The notes beneath the pieces are model-generated. The model saw nothing but the letters and a program-made list of their open reading frames with translations. It made no database searches and was not told the DNA's origin. A program made the translations under genes and the position numbers. 64,000 bases of DNA from Simkaniaceae bacterium. Its GTDB lineage: Bacteria > Chlamydiota > Chlamydiia > Chlamydiales > Simkaniaceae. Positions 27,003 through 36,540 of the stretch are shown here, one piece after another. The number at the start of each line of letters is the position of its first letter. Positions within the stretch are counted from its first letter, which is position 1. The stretch is taken from positions 1,364,001-1,428,000 of the forward strand of contig CP073763.1 in the NCBI GenBank assembly GCA_018399075.1, given 5' to 3'.

Positions 27003-27749
27003 ATGATGAAGCGCATTGTCTTTCTACTCCTTTTCCTATCATCTGCCATCTGTGGAGAAATCCACCATTCTCCTGTACAAACCCTTGAAGAGATAACAGA
27101 ATGTCCCTTTATGGGATGGATCCAACAAGGAGAGCGATGGACCTTTCAGGATTGGATGGAAGATAAAAGAGAAATAATTCTCCCCATCATAGATCAACTT
27201 GGATATTTTGATGAAAAAAGAGCTAAAGACCCTTCCTATCAATATGGAATCGTCCTTGGATCTCTCCATGCTTCTGTAAAGAGGCGAATTGCTTTTCTTA
27301 TTGAAGAATGGGAAAGAGGGGTTCGCTTTGATTCTGTCGTCTTTTTAACTGGTCAACGAAAACTTCATCCAGAGAAAGAACCCTTTGATGGGCTTGAAAC
27401 TGAAACTGAAATGATGGTTTGGACATGGAAAAATGCACAAATGCCTGATGAGCTCAGCGCTATTCCTCTTGTTGTGATTGATGCAAAACCCCATCCCTTT
27501 CGAAAAAGGCCTAACACCCTCATGACTATCCAAACCTGGCTCTCTCAAAAGCCTTCATCAGGAAAGTGCCTTGTGGTTTCTTGCCAACCCTACCTCAACT
27601 ACCAATATCAAATCCTCCGCATGGTTCTTCCTGAGGAGTTCTCTATAGAGATTATTGGGCCCAAAGGTGGGAATAACAATCCCCTTTCAGTTCTTCTAGA
27701 CACTGTTGCCCGCACTGAAATCATGAAAAAAGGTTATCTCCTTCTTTAA
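27003..27749 (+). CDS. Exported protein, possible DUF218/YdcF-like
   Basis: The 248-residue product begins with a signal peptide (MKRIVFLLLFLSSAICGE). The core has QYGIVLGSLHASVKRRIAFL, SVVFLTGQRKL, and SGKCLVVSCQPYLNYQ, a layout of alternating strands and helices reminiscent of DUF218/SanA-like proteins, but the usual Gly-Gly start motif is not clear. I therefore treat the family as tentative. It follows glpD by 34 bp; whether it is co-transcribed is unknown. Confidence 0.5.
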   Translation: MMKRIVFLLLFLSSAICGEIHHSPVQTLEEITECPFMGWIQQGERWTFQDWMEDKREIILPIIDQLGYFDEKRAKDPSYQYGIVLGSLHASVKRRIAFLIEEWERGVRFDSVVFLTGQRKLHPEKEPFDGLETETEMMVWTWKNAQMPDELSAIPLVVIDAKPHPFRKRPNTLMTIQTWLSQKPSSGKCLVVSCQPYLNYQYQILRMVLPEEFSIEIIGPKGGNNNPLSVLLDTVARTEIMKKGYLLL

Positions 27750-27814
27750 GCTCTGAATAATCTTCTCGATAAAAAAAGCTTTTTATGGGAAAAAAAAGAA
27801 AAGAGGAAGGCCCT

Positions 27815-28345
27815 ATGAAAAAGCTTATTTGTTTCTTAGCCTTAATGGCTTCAGTCTTTGCGACTTCGGGAGGAGAACTCTCACATATCATTACCCCTAG
27901 GGGGGGAACTGATCCTGAGTCAGAAAATAAAGCTCTAGTTAAAGAGTTTTACGATGCATTCAGTAAGAATGATCCTCGAACCATGAATGATCTTCTGGCT
28001 GCAAAATATGGCGTTCAAGACTCTACAGTCGTCTTTGATTCCTCATATAGTAAGTATGATGCATTCAGCAAAAATCTTAGTGTTCGCGTAAGTGCCCTCC
28101 ACAAAGCTCTTCCAGAATTCAAGCTCCAAATTATTGAGATGATGTCAGATGGAAATAAAGTGCTTGCTCGGGTTCAGATTCAAGGGGTACAGCGCGGCCC
28201 ATTTCTTGGTATTGAACCAACCGATAAGCCTGTTGTAATCAAAGTTTTTGCCGTCTTCACCATTGAAGGAGGGAAAATCACCCACCTGAATGAAGTATGG
28301 AATGAACTGGGAGTCATGAAGCAGATCGGGTACATTGTTTTGTAG
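27815..28345 (+). CDS. Exported SnoaL/NTF2-like protein
   Basis: The frame opens at 27785, but AGAGGAAGG lies directly before the ATG at 27815, and that start gives a signal peptide (MKKLICFLALMASVFATSG). The remaining ~150 residues form an NTF2-like cone: NKALVKEFYDAFSKNDP helix, FDSSYSKYDAF, a central strand KVLARVQIQGVQRG, and GGKITHLNEVWNELG at the end. SnoaL-like proteins are cyclases, isomerases or plain binding proteins; the substrate cannot be told. An exported SnoaL protein is somewhat uncommon. The next gene's ATG follows its stop directly. Confidence 0.7.
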   Translation: MKKLICFLALMASVFATSGGELSHIITPRGGTDPESENKALVKEFYDAFSKNDPRTMNDLLAAKYGVQDSTVVFDSSYSKYDAFSKNLSVRVSALHKALPEFKLQIIEMMSDGNKVLARVQIQGVQRGPFLGIEPTDKPVVIKVFAVFTIEGGKITHLNEVWNELGVMKQIGYIVL

Positions 28346-30505
28346 ATGCTTAAAATTAGTCTAACCAAGCAGATAATCCTTGCTATCTTTATTGGCTCCT
28401 TTTTAGGAATACTCCTTGGCCCCCTTTGCTCGGTCTTTGAACCGGTCGGAAAAGCCTATATAATGTTCATCCAGATGGTTGTTCTTCTGTATATTCCTTG
28501 CTCAATCATCCATGGGCTTGGATCATCAAGACCAACAGTGGCTCGGACTCTTTTTAAAAAAGGGTGGATCTTTCTTTTCTTTATTTGGATCCTTGTTCTC
28601 AGCTCTGTTTATCTCCTTAGCTTCTTATTCCCAAGATTTAATATCTTAATTCCTGGAACTCAAGACCATTCTTCCTTTGAAATGAACTTCCTAAACTACC
28701 TTGTTCCAGAAAACCCCCTTTATGATATTGTCAATAACATCATCCCTGCCATTGCCATTTTTGCGATCATCATTGGAGTTGCTCTCATGCATCTCACTCA
28801 CAAAGAACCTCTCATTTCTTTCTTAGAGAGGATCAATAATATCATGGAGCAAGTTTTGAAAGGGATTATGATTATCTCTCCGATAGGCGTTCTTGCGATC
28901 TTTGCTACTTTTATAGGAAATGTCCGCTTAATTGATTTATGGGCCTTAAATTTTTATATCATTCCAATGATCATCATAGCCCTTCTTCTTACCTTCTGGG
29001 TTCTTCCCTCTCTTGTTGTAAGCTGTACCTCTCTCGAATATAAAGAAGTGCTCTCAGATATCCGCTCTTCATGTTTTCTTGCATTCATTATAGGCTCCCC
29101 TAGCATTGCTATCCCTTTTTTATATCGGGCGGTGAAGCGGTACGGTGAGAGGCATGAGATCAAAGATAAGGAGCTCCATAACACAGCACAAGTGATTGTT
29201 CCCATAGCCTATACCTTTACTCAAGTCGGAAACCTCTTTATCCTCTTCTTCATCATGTATCTCTCTTATTTTTTTCGCCATCAGCTGGCTGGATTTGAGG
29301 AGGGTCTTGTTGGCTGCATGACAGTTCTCATGTCATTTGGAGGACCTGAGATTGCCAATAACTCGATCAACTTTTTGACACAAACTTTAGGATTTCCCTC
29401 TTCAGCGATGGAAATTTACGATAATGCCTCAATCATCACTCAAAATTTCCAGATCTTGATCAGTGTGGCATCGATGGTCACCTTCGTAATCCTTCTTCTC
29501 CTTGCCTACTATAAACGGCTGACTTTTCGCCCCACCTATTTCTTCCGTCATTTTTTTCTCTTTTTCTTTCTTCTTATTATAACTGTCATTGGAGCAAAAA
29601 ATCTGATTCAAGAATATGCCCCCTATGAAAATCGTTCAAAAAAGATGGCTATTCAAACGGACTATATTATCTCGAAAAGTGCAAAAGTCTATAAATTTGG
29701 GCAAAAATTTCCTGACATAAGCCGCAGAATAGCGATTCAAGATACCTTTGAGCGGATCTATACCACTCAAACACTTTATGTTGGTTATCATCCCAACCTT
29801 CCCCCTTTTAGCTATTTTAATGATCAAGGCGATCTTGTTGGATATAACATCACCTACGCTCATAAACTCGCACATGATATGAATGTTCAGCTAATCTTTG
29901 TCCCATTTCTCTTTGAAAATCTAGGACCAAGCCTTGGAACAAATCATTTTGATATCGCAATGGGTCCCATTCTCCTTTCCGAAGCAACAGTCAGAAATAT
30001 GAATTTCCCTCATTACTACTTGATGACACCAAATGTAATGGTTGTTCCACGGTCACGAAAAGATGAATTTCGAAATTTTAAAAAACTCCAAAAAAACCCT
30101 TATCTTGTAATAGGAGTAATGGGCTTTTATGCAGAAATTTTAAATCGAATCCTTCCCATGGCGCAGACCGTCCAAGTGGATTACATCGATCACATTGACA
30201 ACTATATGACTCAGGGAAAGTTTGATGCCTTATTTTGGACAAAAGAACTTGCAATGGATTATTGCCGTTCCCATCCAGAATATATCGTTATTGATTATGG
30301 AGAACAAGCAGGATCATCCTATCTCGCCTACCCAGTAAAAAATGATGCTTTTGCCTTTATATTCTTTTTGAATCGATGGCTTGAAATCCAAGATCACATC
30401 GGTTTCAAAAAAGAACAATACGACTATTGGGTCAATGGTCAGTCCCCTACTAAAAGTGAGCCCCGCTGGAGCCTGATTCGGAATGTTTTCCACCTCGTAA
30501 AATAG
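28346..30505 (+). CDS. Dicarboxylate/amino-acid symporter fused to a family 3 solute-binding domain
   Basis: The first ~430 residues are a DAACS/SLC1-type carrier with eight main helices and re-entrant loops. The HP1-like segment is IIGSPSIAIPFLYR, and the TM7 region is IAYTFTQVGNLFILF, where typical carriers have NMDGT. After a linker, residues ~476-705 are a periplasmic amino-acid-binding (SBP_bac_3) domain: TLYVGYHPNLPPFSYFNDQG, DIAMGPILLSEATVRNM, and VIGVMGFYAEIL. Tethering a binding protein to a secondary transporter would raise local substrate concentration or gate the carrier. Substrate is probably an amino acid or dicarboxylate. At 719 residues with no internal stop this is a real fusion, not two genes. 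Confidence 0.85.
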   Translation: MLKISLTKQIILAIFIGSFLGILLGPLCSVFEPVGKAYIMFIQMVVLLYIPCSIIHGLGSSRPTVARTLFKKGWIFLFFIWILVLSSVYLLSFLFPRFNILIPGTQDHSSFEMNFLNYLVPENPLYDIVNNIIPAIAIFAIIIGVALMHLTHKEPLISFLERINNIMEQVLKGIMIISPIGVLAIFATFIGNVRLIDLWALNFYIIPMIIIALLLTFWVLPSLVVSCTSLEYKEVLSDIRSSCFLAFIIGSPSIAIPFLYRAVKRYGERHEIKDKELHNTAQVIVPIAYTFTQVGNLFILFFIMYLSYFFRHQLAGFEEGLVGCMTVLMSFGGPEIANNSINFLTQTLGFPSSAMEIYDNASIITQNFQILISVASMVTFVILLLLAYYKRLTFRPTYFFRHFFLFFFLLIITVIGAKNLIQEYAPYENRSKKMAIQTDYIISKSAKVYKFGQKFPDISRRIAIQDTFERIYTTQTLYVGYHPNLPPFSYFNDQGDLVGYNITYAHKLAHDMNVQLIFVPFLFENLGPSLGTNHFDIAMGPILLSEATVRNMNFPHYYLMTPNVMVVPRSRKDEFRNFKKLQKNPYLVIGVMGFYAEILNRILPMAQTVQVDYIDHIDNYMTQGKFDALFWTKELAMDYCRSHPEYIVIDYGEQAGSSYLAYPVKNDAFAFIFFLNRWLEIQDHIGFKKEQYDYWVNGQSPTKSEPRWSLIRNVFHLVK

Positions 30506-30526
30506 GATTTATGCTATAGTAAGTCC

Positions 30527-31342
30527 ATGAAAAAAAAGATTATTATTGTCTTTTCAGCTCTGTTTATTTTTCTCCTCTTAGGTGTCGGCCATGTCTACTA
30601 CCACCAAGAAGATATGCTCTTTCGAAAGGCTGCCCTTCCCGATAATTATGCCTTCTCGTTTGAGGAACCCTTTGAGGAACTTTTTTTTGAAACCGAAGCG
30701 GGTGCTCGAATTAATGCTCTATACTTTACAGCAGAAAAACCTAAAGGAGCCGTTATCTATTTCCATGGAAGAGGGGGGAATCTCTCCGGAAACTGGGGGC
30801 GAGTCTCAAAAGAATTTACCTCAAGAGGTTATGATCTATTTATCATGGATTACCGCGGTTTTGGAAAAAGTAGAGGAAAGTTGAGCGAAAGAGCACTTTG
30901 CCATGATGCAGACTATTGTTATAACTATATCTCAACACGCTATCCCGAAAATCAAATCGTCATTTATGGTCGCTCTCTAGGTACGGGGATTGCGACATAC
31001 GTCGCTTCTCATAACGATCCAAAAAACCTCATCCTTGAATCTCCTTATTTTAGCATCCTTGATCTTACACCTCGTCAGCTCCCTTATCTTCCACGCTTCC
31101 TTATTCCTATGCTCCTTAAATATCATTTTCGTACGGATCAATGGATCGTTCGCGTTGATTCTCCCATCCATATCTTTCATGGAACCGAAGATGAACTAGT
31201 CCCCTTTGATTCCAGTACGCGCCTTCTTAAACTTATCAAAGAAAAGCGGAACGCTTCTCTCATTTCCATAGAGAATGGAAAACATAATCATCTTCGCTTT
31301 CACCCCACCTATCAAAAGGTTCTCGACCAAATCCTTCAATGA
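30527..31342 (+). CDS. Membrane-anchored alpha/beta hydrolase
   Basis: An N-terminal hydrophobic segment (IIIVFSALFIFLLLGVGHV) acts as anchor or signal. The alpha/beta hydrolase fold follows: oxyanion loop VIYFHGRGGN, nucleophile elbow YGRSLGTG (Ser near residue 149), acid in HGTEDELVP, and histidine in NGKHNHL. This is the Bem46/BAAT-like group, often esterases or lipases of unknown substrate. The full 271-residue product keeps all three catalytic residues, so it is probably active, in the periplasm or at the membrane. Confidence 0.8.
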   Translation: MKKKIIIVFSALFIFLLLGVGHVYYHQEDMLFRKAALPDNYAFSFEEPFEELFFETEAGARINALYFTAEKPKGAVIYFHGRGGNLSGNWGRVSKEFTSRGYDLFIMDYRGFGKSRGKLSERALCHDADYCYNYISTRYPENQIVIYGRSLGTGIATYVASHNDPKNLILESPYFSILDLTPRQLPYLPRFLIPMLLKYHFRTDQWIVRVDSPIHIFHGTEDELVPFDSSTRLLKLIKEKRNASLISIENGKHNHLRFHPTYQKVLDQILQ

Positions 31343-31385
31343 ATCTAGTTGGGAAAAATTCGGCAAAGTATTATGATTTTTCCCA

Positions 31386-32129
31386 ATGTACGATTTACCA
31401 CAACAACCACCAGATGGTGAAGTCATTCTTCCCATAGAAGTAGGAGAACAAGATAATAAAATCACACAGGATGGTGTGACCTTTGAAGTTCTTGAGCGCC
31501 CTACTCCCCCTCAAACCAAGCTTGAGGAAAAAGATCTCTATACCCTAGCCCACTTCTTGAGAGCAAAATATTCAAAGGGATTTACCTGGAATGAACTTCC
31601 CTCCATCATGAATGAGGTGGTTTCATTTATTGGCCCTAACCCTGAAATGTCACTCAAAGAAAAGCGGCTCTCTGCCATTGAAACAATCCACTATCTTTTA
31701 GTCAGTATGGACTCTCTTTATCTTCCTGAGAAAGCCACAGAAGCTTTTTTTGAGCAGCTCATCCCCCCTTTTTTCCATCTTGCGCTTAGCTTCCCCAATG
31801 ATCGAACACTCATTAACCCTTCACGCTCTGAACCTCTTACAGAAACAGTGCTCAGCGAGTATGCAAAACAATTATCTGAGCATTTTGATGAAGGCATGAG
31901 CTGGAAAAATTTAGCCAATGCCACCCATCATGCCATGACCTATATTCTCTCCTATGTCGATTTAAACAGAGAAGAACAAAGAGATGGAGCTTTTGCTATT
32001 ATGGAGAGAATTCTTAGTCAAACTGACTCTTCTCGCCTACCTTCCCACTATGATGGAAAGCTTTTTCTCCTTTTCTTAAAGAGCTTTATTGCCGTTCAAC
32101 TACCTTCCACTCAAGGTGCATCTGAATAA
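31386..32129 (+). CDS. Unknown protein with two tandem helical repeats
   Basis: No family recognised. The 247-residue protein has an acidic, proline-containing N-terminus (about 50 residues) and then two related helical units of ~85 residues. Unit 1 contains LRAKYSKGFTWNELPSIMNE and ETIHYLLVSMDSLYLP; unit 2 contains LSEHFDEGMSWKNLANATHH and AIMERILSQTDSSRLP. Shared positions include the KGFTW/EGMSW turn and the S-D-S-LP end. Its 3' end overlaps the convergent gene by 44 nt. No signal peptide. A secreted effector is possible but unproven. Confidence 0.5.
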   Translation: MYDLPQQPPDGEVILPIEVGEQDNKITQDGVTFEVLERPTPPQTKLEEKDLYTLAHFLRAKYSKGFTWNELPSIMNEVVSFIGPNPEMSLKEKRLSAIETIHYLLVSMDSLYLPEKATEAFFEQLIPPFFHLALSFPNDRTLINPSRSEPLTETVLSEYAKQLSEHFDEGMSWKNLANATHHAMTYILSYVDLNREEQRDGAFAIMERILSQTDSSRLPSHYDGKLFLLFLKSFIAVQLPSTQGASE

Positions 32130-33543
32130 GGACGAGTTCCTCTTCATTAATTTGCTTCCAAGGGTTTTTTGCAAGAGCTTGAATATCTTTTTCAGGGAAA
32201 TTTTGAGGTTCTTGCCAAGATGGATCATAGTCAAAAGCAAGTCCTCTTTCTTCCTCTCCAACAACGTGAAGAAAAATCCCTTCTTCCCCTTCTAATCGCT
32301 TAAGGGCATTGATAGAAAACGTTGCATGAAGAGGTTTTTTTGTTGAACCACCCCATGTGACAAGTCCTAATGTTTTTAAGCAGGTATAAAGAGCTCCCTG
32401 AAATACCCTATTGAGTAAATTCCCCTTAATAGAATGGTAATCGGTGATATGAACTCCCGCTCGAAAAGCCCCTTCTAAAATCTCAATCTTGGTTTCCCCA
32501 ACTTTTATTGTTACCGCTTCTGGAAGATGGCAATAACTCCCCTCCGCAGAGCTCCAAGCCCCTAAGAGCCCATTCCAATAAACCACTCCTCCAATATCCT
32601 CTAGGTTTTTCACTCCAATAGCATCTAAGAAGGTCCCAACAGAAGGATAGTCCTTGCGAAGGTTGACTAGGAGATCCGCTCCTTCACGAAGGCGCCTTTT
32701 AATAATCCCTTCCAGTTTTTCAGCAAACCCTTCTTCTAACTTTTCTATTCGCCCGACTAGGTGCCCATCGAATGTCAAACAGTAAGTTGCCTCATCAACT
32801 TCTTCAATCGATTTCACCATGGATAGGGGAAGAAAGTGACCAGCAATCTCATAGAGTTTTGGATTAGTAAATAGAGTCTCGATTGTTATTTCCGCTTGCT
32901 TAATAGGAAGAGAAGCTTCCTGTTGAAGACTCTCTTCTATTGCAGAAGATCCAGAATCTCCAGAATCACAATCATACCAAACAACATTCTCTTCATCTGA
33001 AGAGCTGGATTCTACAGAATCAGGAGAATAAATCATGGGTGGCAGACACCGCTCTGTTAACATAGCCAAGGGTGTTCCATTCAGTTCCTCTCTCTTAAGA
33101 AAGGCATTGGTTTCCCCTGAAAAATTGACCCTTTCATGGAAACGTGCAAAAGTATCAAACTGCTCTTTTACCTGTATCGCACTTTCAACCCCCTCAGCAC
33201 TATTAAAGGCATGATTAAAGGCTAAAACAATCCTTCGCTCTACCTCCTCTCTAGGGGATATCTCTTGTTGCACTGTTCTAAACCTTTCCTGGAGACGTCT
33301 AACCTTTTCATGGGCGAAATACGATCGTATAACATAGTAGATTGTCTTAATGAGCTGAACAAGGCGATAGTCATCAGAATAGAAGCGAGGTTCATTGACT
33401 AAAGCGGGATCAATGATGCGAAGTTCTTTCTCTTGAAGCGTTAGATTTTCGCACAATCGTTTTGTCTCCAGAAGATAAGCCCCAATCCTTTCTGAACACT
33501 CTCTAAAGACATCTCTACGGGGAGCTAATGTTATTCCTGCCAA
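32086..33543 (-). CDS. Unknown protein with acidic serine-rich linker (485 aa)
   Basis: No family recognised and no signal peptide or membrane segment. The N-terminal ~160 residues are helical and charged (KTIYYVIRSYFAHEKVRRLQ). Residues ~170-215 form a Ser/Asp/Glu-rich low-complexity linker (DSVESSSSDEEN, DSGDSGSS). The C-terminal ~270 residues look like a mixed alpha/beta globular domain, with VTIKVGETKIEILEGAFRAG and VHITDYHSIKGNLLN. Domain-linker-domain layout without a bacterial enzyme signature is typical of secreted chlamydial effectors; this is inference from organisation only. Confidence 0.5.
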   Translation of the reverse strand: MAGITLAPRRDVFRECSERIGAYLLETKRLCENLTLQEKELRIIDPALVNEPRFYSDDYRLVQLIKTIYYVIRSYFAHEKVRRLQERFRTVQQEISPREEVERRIVLAFNHAFNSAEGVESAIQVKEQFDTFARFHERVNFSGETNAFLKREELNGTPLAMLTERCLPPMIYSPDSVESSSSDEENVVWYDCDSGDSGSSAIEESLQQEASLPIKQAEITIETLFTNPKLYEIAGHFLPLSMVKSIEEVDEATYCLTFDGHLVGRIEKLEEGFAEKLEGIIKRRLREGADLLVNLRKDYPSVGTFLDAIGVKNLEDIGGVVYWNGLLGAWSSAEGSYCHLPEAVTIKVGETKIEILEGAFRAGVHITDYHSIKGNLLNRVFQGALYTCLKTLGLVTWGGSTKKPLHATFSINALKRLEGEEGIFLHVVGEEERGLAFDYDPSWQEPQNFPEKDIQALAKNPWKQINEEELVLIQMHLEWKVVERQ

Positions 33544-33626
33544 ATCTTAAACCTTTTTTCTGCATAAAAAATACCAGATTCAAGAATTGAAAAAAATAAA
33601 AAATATTCTACTAGATACCGTCAAAT

Positions 33627-34643
33627 CTAAATCTTTAGATTAAGGATTGGAGCCATCTTTCGAAGATCTTCCATCATCAGATGAAATTCTTCAGGGCTGA
33701 TCGTTTGCTGTTTGTCCGAAAGTGCTTTTTCAGGCTCAGGATGCATCTCAACCATGATCCCATCTGCGCCAGCAGCGACCCCGGCACGAGCCATTGGGGG
33801 AACCATTTTTCGAATTCCTACCCCATGGGCAGGATCGACAATAATGGGAAGATGCGTAAGGTCTTGAAGAATGGGAACAGCAGCTAAATCGAGGGTATTC
33901 CGACTATAGGTTTCAAAGGTCCGAATCCCCCTTTCGCACAGCATCACATTAGGATTTCCCTTATCAAGGATATACTCAGCTGACATAAGAAGATCTTTAT
34001 AGGTAGCCGAAAGCCCTCTCTTAAGAAATATAGCTCGGTTGCAGGTTCCTAACTTTTTTAAAAGGGTGAAGTTTTGCATATTCCGAGCACCGATCTGCAA
34101 AATATCAACATATTCGGCCACTAAATCAATTTGGTCTCCATCCATTACTTCAGTGATTGTCACAAGACCATATTTATCCGCCGCCTCTTTCATATACTGA
34201 AGTCCCTTTTCTTCAAGCCCTTGAAAGGAATAGGGAGAAGTACGGGGTTTAAAAGCACCACCACGAAGAATTTTGCACCCTTCTTTTGCCACAATTCTCG
34301 CGCTTTCCATAATCTGTTCTTTTGACTCTATGGAACATGGCCCTGCCATCACAGCTAAAGTATCTCCACCAATGGTGATGTCTTTGACTTTGATCACTGT
34401 TTTTTTAGGCTGAAATTCTTTGGCTGCAAGCTTAAAGGGGTGTTTAAATTCAGAGACTTCTTCAATAAGAGGAAGACGCTTGAACTGCTGGATATCTGTT
34501 AACTCATCAACCCCCTTGATCAGGGCAATCGTATAGCTTCCCACCTCTCCCGAAAGACGTGCTTCAAATCCCATCCACTGCAGCTTCTCAAGGAGTCGTT
34601 CTAAATCTTCTCTACTGGCATTTTTCATTATTGTAAGGATCAT
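33627..34643 (-). CDS. aroF: 3-deoxy-7-phosphoheptulonate (DAHP) synthase
   Basis: This enzyme condenses phosphoenolpyruvate and erythrose-4-phosphate, the first shikimate step. The 338 residues have the same architecture as the Thermotoga-type enzyme: an N-terminal ferredoxin-like regulatory domain (residues 1-70) and a TIM barrel with MAGPCSIES, GGAFKPRTSPYSFQG, IGARNMQN, ILDKGNPNVMLCERGIRTFE and VDPAHGVG, holding the metal and substrate ligands. It is the last gene of the trp operon, overlapping trpA by 4 nt, so flux into the pathway is controlled with tryptophan synthesis. A second AUG-like start (MKNASREDL) exists 15 nt further in. Confidence 0.95.
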   Translation of the reverse strand: MILTIMKNASREDLERLLEKLQWMGFEARLSGEVGSYTIALIKGVDELTDIQQFKRLPLIEEVSEFKHPFKLAAKEFQPKKTVIKVKDITIGGDTLAVMAGPCSIESKEQIMESARIVAKEGCKILRGGAFKPRTSPYSFQGLEEKGLQYMKEAADKYGLVTITEVMDGDQIDLVAEYVDILQIGARNMQNFTLLKKLGTCNRAIFLKRGLSATYKDLLMSAEYILDKGNPNVMLCERGIRTFETYSRNTLDLAAVPILQDLTHLPIIVDPAHGVGIRKMVPPMARAGVAAGADGIMVEMHPEPEKALSDKQQTISPEEFHLMMEDLRKMAPILNLKI

Positions 34644-35395
34644 GGCTTTAAACTCTTTGTCAAAGTGGTTAATTCTTCTGCGGATTTTCCCTTTCCAATC
34701 GCATCGACAAAAAGTGAGCCCACAACAAATCCATCCGCTAATTCTAGGACCTTTGTAGCCATTTCCTTATTTGAAATTCCAAATCCCACCACGACAGGTA
34801 GTGAGGAAACCTCTTTGATCTCTTTCACTCGGCTTTCAAGATCTTCAGGGAATCCTTCTTGTGTTCCCGTTGTCCCTTTCCGACAAACATAATAGAGAAA
34901 TCCTGAGGATGCCGCAGCAATCTTTTTAATCTTCTCTTTAGGGGTAGATGGGGCAATAAGGAAAACTGTGTCGAGACCTGCATCCTTGGCTCCTCTCTGA
35001 TACTCCTCTCCTTCTTCAAGGGGAAGATCAACAACTAAAAGACCATCGACACCTACTTTTGCAGCCTGATCGAGGAGAGACTGCCCCCCGATAAAAAGAG
35101 GATTGTAATAGGTAAAAAGGACAATAGGTACATCACTTTCTTTCCGAAATTTCTCAACAAAAGAGAGGACATCGTGAGGGGTCGTTCCCCCTTCAAGAGA
35201 ACGGTCCATCGCCTCTTGAATTACTGGCCCATCTGCAATAGGATCAGAGAAAGGGATCCCAACTTCTAAAAGATCTACCCCTCCTTTGACAAGGGCAAGA
35301 GCTACTTCAAGAGTTCGCCCCATCCCCCCATCTCCAGCTGTGATATAGCCAATATAGGGCCTTGATTTTTTAAAACACTCTGCAATACGGTTCAC
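34640..35395 (-). CDS. trpA: Tryptophan synthase alpha subunit
   Basis: TrpA cleaves indole-3-glycerol phosphate to indole and glyceraldehyde-3-phosphate in complex with TrpB. The 251-residue TIM barrel has YITAGDGG, the catalytic glutamate in LLEVGIPFSDPIADGPVIQ, the catalytic aspartate in VDGLLVVDLPLEE, and the phosphate loop VVGFGISNKE and GFVVGSLFVD. Overlaps trpB and aroF by 4 nt each. Confidence 0.96.
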   Translation of the reverse strand: MNRIAECFKKSRPYIGYITAGDGGMGRTLEVALALVKGGVDLLEVGIPFSDPIADGPVIQEAMDRSLEGGTTPHDVLSFVEKFRKESDVPIVLFTYYNPLFIGGQSLLDQAAKVGVDGLLVVDLPLEEGEEYQRGAKDAGLDTVFLIAPSTPKEKIKKIAAASSGFLYYVCRKGTTGTQEGFPEDLESRVKEIKEVSSLPVVVGFGISNKEMATKVLELADGFVVGSLFVDAIGKGKSAEELTTLTKSLKP

Positions 35396-36540
35396 GTAAT
35401 GAGCCCCTTTGCAAAAAGTTCAGGAAGATCTTTATCACCTCTTCCAGAGAGGTTAACCACTATTGCCGTTTCCTTAGGAAATTTTTTTGCTTCACGAACA
35501 AGATATGCAAGGGCATGAGCCGATTCAAGAGCAGGAATAATCCCTTCACTCTTTGATAGTAGTTTAAAAGCCTCTAAGACTTCCTTATCTGTTGCTGAAG
35601 TGTACTCAACTTGCCCCTGATCGTGAAGATCAGCATGCATCGGTCCAATAGCAGGATAATCGAGTCCTGCTGAGATGGAAGAGGTCTCAACAATTTGCCC
35701 CTCATTATCTTGAAGAAGATAGGTATAGGTTCCATGAAGAATTCCAGGTTTGCCCCCTGAAAAACGAGCGGCATTCTCTCCCAATTTGCTTGACTTTCCT
35801 CCCCCTTCAACTCCGATAAGTTTGGCTTTTCCAATGAAAGAAGAAAAAATTCCAATGGCATTGGATCCTCCTCCTATACAGGCAATCACAACATCAGGAG
35901 TCATCTCCTCAGCAACCTCTTCACCAATCACTTTTTGAAAAAAAGCAACCATTTCAGGATAGGGATGAGGCCCTAAAGCAGAGCCTAAACAGTAGTGACT
36001 CCCTTCATAATTTTTTGACCAGTCGCGCATCGCTTCATTGATGGCATCTTTTAAAGTTTTAGCCCCTTTATCAACTGCAATGACTTCAGCACCGAGAAGT
36101 TTCATCCGTTTCACATTGGGTTCTTGGCGCAACGCATCTTTTTTCCCCATGTAAACAACACATTCAAGACCCATAAAAGCGCATGCTGTAGCTGTTGCTA
36201 CGCCATGCTGACCGGCTCCTGTTTCTGCAATCACCCGTTTTTTTCCCATCCGTTTTGCTATAAGGCATTGCCCTAAAGTATTGTTGAGTTTATGAGCCCC
36301 AGTATGGAGAAGATCTTCTCTTTTCAGGTAAATTTTGGGACCATCAATCGCTTTAGAAAATGAGGGTACGGGAGTCAGGGGTGTTGGCCGCCCTGCATAA
36401 TTTTTCAAGATAGCATGAAACTCACTTAGAAACGCTTGATGCTCTTTCAGTGAGTTCCACATTTCTTCGAGCTCTTTGATCGGCTGCGCTAAGACTTCAG
36501 GGATAAAAGCCCCACCATAGGCTCCATACCTCCGAGTCAT
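35392..36540 (-). CDS. trpB: Tryptophan synthase beta subunit
   Basis: TrpB condenses indole with serine. At 382 residues it is of the standard TrpB1 type. The PLP lysine is in HTGAHKLNNTLGQ, the glycine-rich phosphate loop in CIGGGSNAIGIF, and the indole-site glutamate in AETGAGQHG. It starts MTRRYGAYGGAFIPE, the conserved N-terminus. The start overlaps the trpF stop by 4 nt. Confidence 0.97.
   Translation of the reverse strand: MTRRYGAYGGAFIPEVLAQPIKELEEMWNSLKEHQAFLSEFHAILKNYAGRPTPLTPVPSFSKAIDGPKIYLKREDLLHTGAHKLNNTLGQCLIAKRMGKKRVIAETGAGQHGVATATACAFMGLECVVYMGKKDALRQEPNVKRMKLLGAEVIAVDKGAKTLKDAINEAMRDWSKNYEGSHYCLGSALGPHPYPEMVAFFQKVIGEEVAEEMTPDVVIACIGGGSNAIGIFSSFIGKAKLIGVEGGGKSSKLGENAARFSGGKPGILHGTYTYLLQDNEGQIVETSSISAGLDYPAIGPMHADLHDQGQVEYTSATDKEVLEAFKLLSKSEGIIPALESAHALAYLVREAKKFPKETAIVVNLSGRGDKDLPELFAKGLIT

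Noticed and set aside
33624-33641. 18-bp palindrome at the aroF stop as trp operon terminator
   Set aside because: AT-only stem with a loop too small and no T-run directly after; termination here cannot be claimed.
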